64,000 bases of DNA, from assembly GCA_031315865.1 (NCBI GenBank), contig JALDRJ010000002.1, positions 62,001-126,000 of the forward strand. Reading direction: 5' to 3'. A program made the position numbers and the translations under genes. This document shows, piece after piece, positions 8,877 through 16,718 of this stretch. A model generated the notes under the pieces. That model worked only from the letters and a program-made list of their open reading frames with translations. It was not told the DNA's origin and made no database searches. Positions within the stretch are counted from its first letter, which is position 1. Every line of letters starts with the position of its first letter. The stretch comes from Nitrospirales bacterium. Lineage in GTDB: Bacteria > Nitrospirota > Nitrospiria > Nitrospirales > UBA8639.

Positions 8877-10172
8877 CTAGAATTCAAGAAAACGGGAGAA
8901 GACAGTCGCGAGGCCAAGAAAACTGAAAAACCCGACGACATCGGTTATCGTGGTGAGCACGATCGAAGAAGATTGCGCGGGATCTTGTTTCAACGCTTTC
9001 AACGTAATCGGAATGATGGCTCCGGCCAATCCCGCGATCACCATCGACACAACCATCGAAATCCCGATAACCATCGTCAACCCGACTGAATGACTCCAGA
9101 GGGCCACCGCAAAACACGCCGTCAAGGCAATCGCCACTCCATTCAAGAAGGACACGTAGACTTCCTTCCCACTGACCGTTAGCCATTGAGATGGACGAAT
9201 ATCGCGCAAGGCCAACCCACGCATGACCACTGCCAGAGATTGCGCACCCGTGTTGCCCGACTGTCCCGCCACCACAGGTAAGAGGACGGCCAAAGCCGTG
9301 ATTTTGGCGATCGTGTCTTCAAACATACCGACGACCAACGCCGCAAGAAACGCCGTCAACAAATTGATCTGCAACCAGGGCAATCGCTTACGAACGGAAA
9401 ACCAGGCGGGTGATAACGCCCGTTCATCTTTGCTCGCACCGACCATCGTTTGCAAATCGGCTGTCGCGTCTTCCTGGCTCGCCTTGACGATATCTTCATT
9501 TCGAATCACACCCAGCAACACGCCGTCAAGATCAACGACCGGGATCGTAAACACATGTCGCTCACTAAACAGCTCGACGATTTGTTCCCGGTTTTCGAGC
9601 GGATGGATTGCCGGCAAATCCTGATGCATGACGGATTGCAAACGCTCATCAGGCGGGACCAGGAGCAAGTCACGTAGCGATAGTTTCCCGACAAGCTGGT
9701 GTGTACGATCGATCACGTACAGATCATGAATATCTTTTGAAGCCCTATTGCGGACCTGGTAAATCGCCTCTTCGACCGTCACATCTTCAGGAAGGACAAA
9801 CGGCGAAGGATCCATCAGACTTCCCACGCTTTCTGGGGGATATTCCATGTGCGCACGGATCTCGTTGGCGCGCTTAGAAGAAATTCGATGTAGTATCGCG
9901 ATTTGAAAATCTTCATCCACTCGGTGCAACAACGATGCAGCGATCGCGGGAGAAAGTTCCGAGAGCGTTTTGGAAAGCAATTCGCTGGGCATGACGGTCA
10001 TGATTTCGGCAGCCAGGGAAGGGCTCAAGCAGGACAGAAGATTGGCCGCGTTCTTCCCACTGGTGGACTGCAACATCCGGAGGATGTCCGGAACGGGAAA
10101 CGTCTCAAGAATTTGCGCAGCTTCTTCATGGTAATCCGTAAAGAACGCTTCATGGATCACCTCATAGGACAT
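8877..10172 (-). CDS. mgtE: Magnesium channel/transporter MgtE
   Basis: This 431-residue Mg2+ channel has the standard order: a superhelical MgtE-N domain (about 10-110), two CBS domains (about 115-240), a plug helix, then five membrane helices (about 275-430). The conserved pore segment VLLPVVAGQSGNTGAQSLAV is clear. The cytoplasmic domains close the pore when Mg2+ is high. The ATG overlaps the stop of the preceding CBS gene by one base (TGATG), so translation is coupled. It is last in a three-gene operon behind the MscS-like channel. Confidence 0.95.
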   Translation of the reverse strand: MSYEVIHEAFFTDYHEEAAQILETFPVPDILRMLQSTSGKNAANLLSCLSPSLAAEIMTVMPSELLSKTLSELSPAIAASLLHRVDEDFQIAILHRISSKRANEIRAHMEYPPESVGSLMDPSPFVLPEDVTVEEAIYQVRNRASKDIHDLYVIDRTHQLVGKLSLRDLLLVPPDERLQSVMHQDLPAIHPLENREQIVELFSERHVFTIPVVDLDGVLLGVIRNEDIVKASQEDATADLQTMVGASKDERALSPAWFSVRKRLPWLQINLLTAFLAALVVGMFEDTIAKITALAVLLPVVAGQSGNTGAQSLAVVMRGLALRDIRPSQWLTVSGKEVYVSFLNGVAIALTACFAVALWSHSVGLTMVIGISMVVSMVIAGLAGAIIPITLKALKQDPAQSSSIVLTTITDVVGFFSFLGLATVFSRFLEF

Positions 10173-11044
10173 CAGGGGTTCTCCTTCTGATGCCAGATCG
10201 ATGTTCCATACCGGTCTGGCTCTCGCGACCCCATAGTTTTGACCATATCGGTCATGATGCCAATACCCGCCAGTGAATACACCTCCCAGAGTTGAATGAG
10301 CGCCTGGCTGAGAGGGCCTGGATCTGGGTTTTGCACATGCTCCTGCTCAATGCCTCGAAGCGTGCGGTAACGCAACGCCCCCAGGAACGCGCCCCAACGA
10401 TCGACGACTGGCAGGGTATGAAATCGCTCCCACTGCGGAGATTGCAGTATTTCATCAATACTGGCGTCTGCCGAAAGCGTCACGACCTTCGTGGTCATCA
10501 GTGTGGCGATGAGATGGTCACCGTCGTTCGCGATCAATTGCTTCAGCGTGATGAGTCCCTTGAGCTTGGCCTCGCGATCGATCACGTACACATAATAGGT
10601 CGTGTTCCGCGCGTCTTGTTTCGTACGGGCTAACGCTTCTTGAATCGTAATATCCGGCGGCAGAGTCATCACGCGAGGATCAGCCAAATTGGCTGCCGTG
10701 TGGGGAGGGTATCGCATGGCTCGACGCAGGCTTGAGCCGATGGCTTTCTCCAATCGTTCCAATAAATCCATTCGAAGCGATTCATCAAACTGTCGAAGCA
10801 CGCCGATTGCCGAAGAGGTCGAAAGCTCGGTGATAACATTACAGGTCATCCGCAGAGTGAGGTTGGCTAAAATTCTTGAGGCCGGACCCGGCAGACAATG
10901 TTCCAGAACCGAGGCGACATCGTCCGCTGGCAAGGGGGCGAGTAATCCTGCGGCATCTTCGGACTTCATCGACTCCAGGCGACGAGCCGCTTCCAGTGGA
11001 TGAGAACGAACATAGCCCAACGTTAATTGATCTTCTGGCTGCAT
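10172..11044 (-). CDS. Soluble MgtE-N plus CBS protein without a membrane domain
   Basis: This 290-residue protein resembles only the cytoplasmic half of MgtE: a helical MgtE-N-like domain (about 1-115) and a CBS pair (about 130-250, with YYVYVIDREAKLKGLITLKQ). No transmembrane segment follows; instead there is a short hydrophilic tail. It sits between an MscS-like channel and full MgtE with ATG/TGA junctions on both sides, so the three are probably made together. The likely role, by inference, is a regulatory subunit or Mg2+/nucleotide sensor for one or both channels. It is complete, not a truncated mgtE: it has its own stop and coupled start. Confidence 0.85.
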   Translation of the reverse strand: MQPEDQLTLGYVRSHPLEAARRLESMKSEDAAGLLAPLPADDVASVLEHCLPGPASRILANLTLRMTCNVITELSTSSAIGVLRQFDESLRMDLLERLEKAIGSSLRRAMRYPPHTAANLADPRVMTLPPDITIQEALARTKQDARNTTYYVYVIDREAKLKGLITLKQLIANDGDHLIATLMTTKVVTLSADASIDEILQSPQWERFHTLPVVDRWGAFLGALRYRTLRGIEQEHVQNPDPGPLSQALIQLWEVYSLAGIGIMTDMVKTMGSREPDRYGTSIWHQKENP

Positions 11045-11045
11045 A

Positions 11046-11921
11046 TCAGGTTTCTGGACTGGAGATCACGGCGGTCGTGTCATTGAACTGTGAAGCCGGA
11101 ATCACCACCCGTCCGCTATCCGTTTCCACGACGACCGAGACCGGCGTCATCGCCACAACGGTCCCTTGAATCTCTCCCATACGCACGTGCAATCCCACTC
11201 GTACGATCGATTGCAAATAATGTGCAGCGATAAGATTGGCGACCGCGGCCCGGGAACCAAGCCCGAAAGATAAGGCGGCACCCGCGATGAGCCCGGCAAC
11301 CAGCAAAGTGATGGTGTTGTTTAACAATCCCGTGTCGATACCCAGTTCATTAATCGCCGTGACGACGACGAGAAGAATGCCCGCGACATAAAACGCCTGC
11401 GCCACGATCGCACCCTGCACGATACCGGCCGTACTGCAGGCGAGTAAGATTAATTCTCTGACGAAATTAGCCGCCATCAATCCCAAGACCAGGATCAGGA
11501 TGGCGATACCTACCTTGGGAATATAGTACGCAAGACTGGTCAACGCTTCCGACACGATCGCCAGCCCTACCGTCCTCGAGGCGGAGATGAGAAACAGAAG
11601 AAAGATGACCCAGAAACTCGTCATGCCTAAAATTTCGGAAATTTTCTTTTTGGTCCCGGACCGTTCAAGAAGCGTCTGAATCGCAGTGCGCCCCAACAGA
11701 CGATCCAGCCCAAACAATCGCAGTAAACGCGTGGTGGCGACGCCAACGAGCTTGGCCAATAAAACTCCTAAAAGTAAGAGAAGAAGCGCTTCCAAAAGGG
11801 TGGGGAAAAAAGACACGACGTCCGACACACTCGCCGTAAACGACTGCGTGAATTGTTCCGCCCAGTCGGCCATACTTGCCTGAATAAAGACCGTGAACAG
11901 TCGAATGTCCGATAGCTGCAT
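11046..11921 (-). CDS. Small MscS-like mechanosensitive channel
   Basis: This 291-residue membrane protein has hydrophobic helices at about 38-62, 98-120, 128-150, 165-185 and 200-228. The last one, rich in Gly/Ala (LIAGAALSFGLGSRAAVANL), is typical of the MscS pore helix. A short MscS beta-like domain follows (about 235-285). The N-terminal helices match the conserved TM-helix repeat of CmpX-type channels. It probably opens under membrane tension to release ions or solutes. Its stop nearly touches the next ATG (TGATATG), placing it first in the operon with the MgtE-N/CBS protein and MgtE. Confidence 0.85.
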   Translation of the reverse strand: MQLSDIRLFTVFIQASMADWAEQFTQSFTASVSDVVSFFPTLLEALLLLLLGVLLAKLVGVATTRLLRLFGLDRLLGRTAIQTLLERSGTKKKISEILGMTSFWVIFLLFLISASRTVGLAIVSEALTSLAYYIPKVGIAILILVLGLMAANFVRELILLACSTAGIVQGAIVAQAFYVAGILLVVVTAINELGIDTGLLNNTITLLVAGLIAGAALSFGLGSRAAVANLIAAHYLQSIVRVGLHVRMGEIQGTVVAMTPVSVVVETDSGRVVIPASQFNDTTAVISSPET

Positions 11922-12297
11922 GAACCTAGTGCCTTACGAATTCTTCGCGAACTTCCTGCTCAACGAATCTCACGAACGTTTCACTGAAAAAATGTTGAAT
12001 CATGAAGTTCCAAAAACTATATTTCACCAAAGAGGCGTCGCCCCTTCGTCTGGCTCCACCGATAAACCTTGTCATATTCATTGGACCGCAGCCACGATCC
12101 AATTGAGGAAAAAGAAGCGTCTATCCTTGCATGTCTCTTGAATCAGTCGCAAGCCGCTTGCCATCAACTTCGCTGAAACGTGCACCTGAGCCGCGACATA
12201 CCCTTTGTCGGTGAGATATTCCTGGAATCCCTCATGGCCCCAACACCCATCATCACATCCATGACCTTCATAGCACTCATGGCGCAGCCATGCCCCG
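11922..12297. other. Leader of the MscS/MgtE operon; open frame continuing past malQ
   Basis: No independent gene is supported in these 376 bp. On the minus strand one frame stays open from inside the malQ end to a TGA at 12078-12080. It could extend MalQ if a 7-G run were read as six. I looked for an M-box-like Mg2+ riboswitch by eye and did not find a convincing one. Confidence 0.4.
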
Positions 12298-14559
12298 TCA
12301 ATCCCCCCCTTTCCTGGCCCTTCCCTGACACCTGTTGCCTTGTTGCTCAGCGTGAACGGCTTTCATCGTAGAACCGATTCGAGGATCTTTTTTAAATTCT
12401 TCGAATGACCGGCGTAATTTAATTTTCCATGAGGGGTACGCATCATGTGTTGCACCGGGTAAATTGGGGGCGTCCAGTTCTCCAACGATATCTTCCAGGG
12501 GAATCATGACCACCCGGCAGCGAGAACGGGCGAGGTAGGCATACGCGGCCCTCAAAAACGTCTCAGGCGCATGTAGGGGGACCGAAGTCACTGCGCTCTT
12601 GGGAAGAAGGTTCGCCTTGACCATGGCTTGAATGAAGGCAATCCGGTCCTTCATTCGCGTTTCCCAATCGCATTCAATGTGCTGCTCACTGGGATACAGG
12701 GCTGCCTGGGCTTTCACCTCAATATCACGTCCCGCCCAATACCCCCTAAAGGTCGGTAAGTCATGCGTCGTGAAGGACACGATCGCCTGCTTCGGGTAGT
12801 GTTTGGGCGTTTGCCATTTTCCCATCTGCGTCTTCTCAAACGGCATGATTCGATACGATAGAATTCCGGCCTTCGCTAAACAGTCACGAATTTCCTGTGT
12901 CACCACGCCAAGATCTTCCCCCACCACCATGACGTGATTCCTGACACTCTCCAGAGCCAGAATCGCCAGGATTTCATCAATGCGAGTTTTCACGTATGTT
13001 CCAGCTTCTCCGGGACATCCCTCTGGAATCATAAAGAGCCGGAATAACCCTAGAGCATGGTCAATTCGCAACATTCCCCCATACTGCATATTGCGTCGAA
13101 TCGTTTCCAGAAAAAATTGATATCCTGACACACGCATGCGCCATGGAATTGGCGCCATAAGCCCCCAATTCTGTCCCTGTAAATTAAACGAATCCGGCGG
13201 CGCTCCCAACGTCACCCCTAATGCCAGCTCGTCTTGAAATATCCACGCATCCGCTCCATCAGGATGGACGCCAACAGGAAGATCATGATAGAGCCGATGC
13301 GAGAGCTTGAGGCGCTTTGCGAGCCGGTCTAAACGAGATAACTGCTCTTCACACTGCCATTGCACGTACTGAAAAAATCGAAACCGCTCCTGGCTCCCGT
13401 CAAGAACGTCCCGCACAACTTGAGAGGTCGACCGTTGATAGTCCGTTGGCCACTGACGCCAATTGGCCGTCTTGAATCGTTCGGACAGCACCTGGAAGGC
13501 GCAATACTGTTCAAGACGTTTTCCCTGCGTCCGACAGTATCGTTCGAATGTGCGAAAACGGGCTGTCCTGTACCGAACATGTTGCCGCTCAAACGCTTTG
13601 TACAAGCATCCCAGCATTTCCGATTTTATCTCACGCACTCGATCGTATTGCACGAGATGACTCGTTCGTAATTCCTGCAAGGCCTTTTGAAACCGTGCAC
13701 TATGAAACCGTCGCTGACAGGAAGGCGTCGATCGGAATTCGGGAATCCCTTCCAGATTTAAATAGATGGGATTAAAGTAGAGCCGGCTTGACGGGGAGTA
13801 CGGGCTCGAGAGACCCGCCGATGGGGCGTGAAGGGGATTGAGCCCGATCGTCGAAACATCCAGATGCTTTTTGCCCCATCGCATGAGGCTTTCAAGATCT
13901 CGGAAGTCTCCGATTCCCCAGTTTTGAGCCGTTCTGACATTATAGAGTTGTACGCTCAGCCCCACGCTGCGAGACGGAGTCCGAGGAAGGTAGCATTGAG
14001 AGGGAGCGACGATGAGAAACGTCTCCCCACTCGCATGCTGATTCCCGGCTTGCCCGGCTTGCCGGACTTGAATATCGAGGGACATCCGGTAATAACCTAG
14101 CCCCAACACACACGGCATGGATAGAGCGACACGAACATACCGCATGGTTTCGAGCCGCTTTGCCTCCAGAACACGAAATGGCTGAGGATTCCTCTGGAAC
14201 GTCTGCGCTCTGTTCTGTTCGTCAGTAATCGTCCAGGTCATTTCCAACGTTTCCAATCGACCGGACTCAACGGGCAGTGAAACATCGATGGATGATGACC
14301 CAAGATGATCCGGTAAAACGATGACCTCGTCCACGAGCTGTCGCCAAGGATGGTTTTCTGCTTCACGCAGATGCTGCGCCACCCCTTGGCTTGACCTCAC
14401 AGGGATGCCCAAGGCCTCTAAAACCGAAGTCAAGTTCTCATCCCGAATGGTCCTGGTCACGCCCACCCCATCGGTGTAAGAGCTTGCAAGACCAAAGTAG
14501 TCGGCCAGTCGACGCACATCATCGAATTGAACGGAAGAGTTGTCGGGCATAGACGTCAT
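12298..14559 (-). CDS. malQ: 4-alpha-glucanotransferase (amylomaltase, GH77)
   Basis: The 753-residue enzyme moves alpha-1,4-glucan segments between maltodextrins in the cytoplasm. An N-terminal beta-rich MalQ domain (about 1-200) precedes the GH77 barrel. Key motifs are SPYSPSSRLYFNPIYL (substrate loop), MLRIDHALGLFR (nucleophile Asp), VVGEDLGVVT (acid/base Glu) and SFTTHDLPTFRGYW (third acidic residue). I chose the ATG at 14559; the open frame also has a TTG at 14565 and an ATG at 14550. The last residues (RARKGGD) run into a 7-G tract just before the stop. It is the outermost gene of the glycogen/trehalose cluster. Confidence 0.95.
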   Translation of the reverse strand: MTSMPDNSSVQFDDVRRLADYFGLASSYTDGVGVTRTIRDENLTSVLEALGIPVRSSQGVAQHLREAENHPWRQLVDEVIVLPDHLGSSSIDVSLPVESGRLETLEMTWTITDEQNRAQTFQRNPQPFRVLEAKRLETMRYVRVALSMPCVLGLGYYRMSLDIQVRQAGQAGNQHASGETFLIVAPSQCYLPRTPSRSVGLSVQLYNVRTAQNWGIGDFRDLESLMRWGKKHLDVSTIGLNPLHAPSAGLSSPYSPSSRLYFNPIYLNLEGIPEFRSTPSCQRRFHSARFQKALQELRTSHLVQYDRVREIKSEMLGCLYKAFERQHVRYRTARFRTFERYCRTQGKRLEQYCAFQVLSERFKTANWRQWPTDYQRSTSQVVRDVLDGSQERFRFFQYVQWQCEEQLSRLDRLAKRLKLSHRLYHDLPVGVHPDGADAWIFQDELALGVTLGAPPDSFNLQGQNWGLMAPIPWRMRVSGYQFFLETIRRNMQYGGMLRIDHALGLFRLFMIPEGCPGEAGTYVKTRIDEILAILALESVRNHVMVVGEDLGVVTQEIRDCLAKAGILSYRIMPFEKTQMGKWQTPKHYPKQAIVSFTTHDLPTFRGYWAGRDIEVKAQAALYPSEQHIECDWETRMKDRIAFIQAMVKANLLPKSAVTSVPLHAPETFLRAAYAYLARSRCRVVMIPLEDIVGELDAPNLPGATHDAYPSWKIKLRRSFEEFKKDPRIGSTMKAVHAEQQGNRCQGRARKGGD

Positions 14560-14810
14560 AGGCAATGATCGCTCACACTACCGGAATGAGAATAAATTAT
14601 GCATACTGCCTATTAAAAGAAACACATGCCTCTATCCAACATGTTGTTTTTCTTGCAAGAACACTATTTCTGTTCAGATACCACAGCCCCAAACTTACCA
14701 CAAGAAAAATTACGTATGCACGACACTAAATTCTATCCCGCGACAGCTTAACAGAAAAAGGAAGACAGGATTTGCGAAAATCGGAATGGCATGGGATTTT
14801 CCTGGACGAA

Positions 14811-14839
14811 ACTTGATGATATTTCACTTGACGATATTT
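14811..14839 (+). repeat. Two direct copies of ACTTGAYGATATTT, 15-bp period
   Basis: ACTTGATGATATTT (14811-14824) and ACTTGACGATATTT (14826-14839) differ at one base. They end 28 bp before the Shine-Dalgarno of the small ORF at 14881. The second copy, with its flank, contains an 11-mer (TCACTTGACGA) that recurs in reverse orientation at 61779-61789. They could be half-sites for a regulator. Confidence 0.3.
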
Positions 14840-14880
14840 GGATATTAAGAGACAATTGAAAATCTGTGGGAGGTTCAATC

Positions 14881-15159
14881 ATGACCTGTTCTGTCGGAAG
14901 ACAGCCACGATGTTCCCAACTCCACACCTTCAATTGTATTGAAGAATATTCCTCTTCTGTCCTAACGACATTCGCTCCATCTCGCTTGACATCATCCGTA
15001 TTATTCAAGATGTCACGCTTCATACCTTTTCTTATTCTTACCTATCTTGCTCTCGTCGTTGTTCACTTCAAGCGGTTGGCGCTTAGCACATCTTCTTACT
15101 CAGAAATTGCATGCGTCGACCGCTCAAAGGGTTTGATGGGCAGAATACCATCGCCCTGA
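14881..15159 (+). CDS. Possible small membrane protein, unknown
   Basis: A 92-codon ORF begins at an ATG with GGGAGG 7 nt upstream, which is the main support. Residues about 46-63 (FIPFLILTYLALVVV) form one hydrophobic segment. The rest is Ser/Thr-rich with several cysteines. No family is recognised and codon use is not clearly coding. It could be noise in an AT-rich spacer. Confidence 0.25.
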   Translation: MTCSVGRQPRCSQLHTFNCIEEYSSSVLTTFAPSRLTSSVLFKMSRFIPFLILTYLALVVVHFKRLALSTSSYSEIACVDRSKGLMGRIPSP

Positions 15160-15375
15160 TAGAGGGCTTGTAAAAAAATTGCAGTGCCTTCCCGGTCCCA
15201 TGCCCATAGTGGAAGGCGGGGCAGTGAAGCAAACACGAGTGCCCATGAGATTGAATGACTTATTAAATGGAACGGAAATAAAAAACCGCCAAAAAACCGG
15301 TGGCTTAATATCAATCATGAGCCATGTCCTTCGCACCTGCGAGTGGCTGTCCTCGCTTAAAGAATGGAGGTCACC

Positions 15376-16353
15376 ATGCCCACTACCCATGTTGAACCAC
15401 TTCCCCTCTGGTCGGTCATTTTCACGGGAGACGAGCAACATTCCACCCATCCAAGTTTTCAGCATTGGTTTGGCCAGAAGAAACCCACACCCTTTTATAC
15501 CTTCGTCGGCTCACGGTCGATGCTGCAACATACCTGGGACCGCGCCGATCAACTGAGTCATCCTAATTGTAAAATCACGATCGTCGCCAAATCGTATCTC
15601 CACGAAGTCTGCACACAATTGGGCGGACGCGTTCCCGGCATTATCATCACAGAACCCCGTCATCGTGGAAGAGTCGTGAGCCTGTTTTTAGCCCTCACCT
15701 ACTTGCAAATTAAAGAACCAAGGGCATTAGTCGTCTTCTATCCTTCGGATCATTTTATCTATCCTGAAAACTTGTTCCTGAAGACTGTCCAACGAATGAT
15801 ATGGTCGACTGAACGTTTCCCTGATCACATTTTCATCATTGGAGCGACGGAGACGGCCTCACGGCAATCCGAGGACGGCATCGTACTTGACCAACCATTG
15901 GGGTGGACCCATGGATATCCCCTGTATGGCGTGAAAGGTCTTGCCCCTGCTTCAGAACAAGATACCGATGAGTATCCTCCTCAAACCGCCATACTGGCCA
16001 ATACCTCAGTGTTGGCCGCGCAGGTAGACGTGCTGTGGAATTTAGGCTGGGATTTTTTTCCTCAGATGATGGATTTATTCGATGAGTTGCAAGATGCCAT
16101 TGAGACTTCCTATGAACAGGCGGTTCTTGAACGAATCTTCCAACATCCCAAAATCTGGGAAATCTCGCTCTCGTCTCTACTCCAGCTCGCTCCCCAGCTC
16201 GCGGTCATTGAGCTTGAAAAAGTGCTCTGGAGTGATTGGGCAAAGCCACAGCAAATATTGGAAAATATGGCAGAGATTGGTAAACAGCCGACCTTTCCTC
16301 TAGAATATACGAGAGACGCTAGAGCTTGGCATGCACCTTGGCCCCAAACGTAG
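15376..16353 (+). CDS. Degenerate sugar-phosphate nucleotidyltransferase-like protein
   Basis: The 325-residue protein follows the fold of mannose-1-phosphate guanylyltransferase-like enzymes. FYPSDHFIYPENLF matches the metal-binding PSDH segment and VLWSDWAKPQQIL matches the late W-SDWG region. The N-terminal nucleotide-binding loop, normally AGGxGTRLxPL, is replaced by FTGDEQHSTHPSF and lacks the GxGTR core. Enzyme activity is therefore doubtful; a regulatory or binding role is possible. The ATG at 15376 has GGAGGT 4 nt upstream and is preferred over the ATG at 15364. A YtxH-like gene follows 27 bp later. The position inside the glycogen cluster suggests a link to glucan metabolism (inference). 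Confidence 0.7.
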   Translation: MPTTHVEPLPLWSVIFTGDEQHSTHPSFQHWFGQKKPTPFYTFVGSRSMLQHTWDRADQLSHPNCKITIVAKSYLHEVCTQLGGRVPGIIITEPRHRGRVVSLFLALTYLQIKEPRALVVFYPSDHFIYPENLFLKTVQRMIWSTERFPDHIFIIGATETASRQSEDGIVLDQPLGWTHGYPLYGVKGLAPASEQDTDEYPPQTAILANTSVLAAQVDVLWNLGWDFFPQMMDLFDELQDAIETSYEQAVLERIFQHPKIWEISLSSLLQLAPQLAVIELEKVLWSDWAKPQQILENMAEIGKQPTFPLEYTRDARAWHAPWPQT

Positions 16354-16380
16354 AACACATCTTAAGAAGGGAAATACGAA

Positions 16381-16617
16381 ATGGACACTGACACGCGATA
16401 TGTCTTATTCGGCGGACTGGCATTTATTACAGGGATCATCCTCGGTACCGGCATGGGCATCCTCATGGCCCCACAATCTGGAAGTCGTACTCGAAGAAAA
16501 ATCCGTCATTTCGCCGAAGACGCCGGTGAACGCGTGAACGAGTTTACAGAGGATGCCCGTGGTGTCGTGGATGATCTGATGGAACGGGGAAAGAAATTTG
16601 TCGGGAATCGGGGATAG
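16381..16617 (+). CDS. YtxH-like small membrane protein
   Basis: This 78-residue protein has one N-terminal transmembrane segment (about 8-30, LFGGLAFITGIILGTGMGIL). MAPQSGSRTRRKIR follows, the typical YtxH signature after the membrane helix, and then an amphipathic charged helix to the end. YtxH-type proteins are small stress-linked membrane proteins of unknown biochemical role. The gene lies 27 bp behind the nucleotidyltransferase-like gene, with AGAAGGGAAA before the ATG. A second YtxH-like protein sits near glgA in the same cluster. Confidence 0.75.
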   Translation: MDTDTRYVLFGGLAFITGIILGTGMGILMAPQSGSRTRRKIRHFAEDAGERVNEFTEDARGVVDDLMERGKKFVGNRG

Positions 16618-16678
16618 CCAAAACCCATAGGGCATTGTTTCGCGGATCTTTCTTCTTTCCTGAAACCCTACCTGGTTC

Positions 16679-16718
16679 GTTGAGAGCGGGATAAGAGGGC
16701 CTCATCTCTGCTCTCAAC
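16679..16718. terminator. Long imperfect hairpin between convergent YtxH gene and glgX
   Basis: GTTGAGAGC (16679-16687) pairs perfectly with GCTCTCAAC (16710-16718), and AGAG/CTCT can extend the stem inside. It covers the glgX stop codon. There is no T-run, so it is a probable bidirectional transcript end rather than a classical intrinsic terminator. Confidence 0.4.

Larger units (their letters stand above)
14560..15375. other. Divergent 800-bp spacer with weak small ORF and direct repeats
   Basis: This lies between leftward malQ and the rightward nucleotidyltransferase-like gene. It is AT-rich. It contains a 15-bp-period direct repeat (14811-14839) and one small ORF with a good Shine-Dalgarno (14881-15159), both listed separately. 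I see nothing else I can name. Confidence 0.4.

Noticed and set aside
11922-12297. M-box Mg2+ riboswitch before the MscS/MgtE operon
   Set aside because: By eye I could not find the conserved M-box stems; a covariance-model search would decide.
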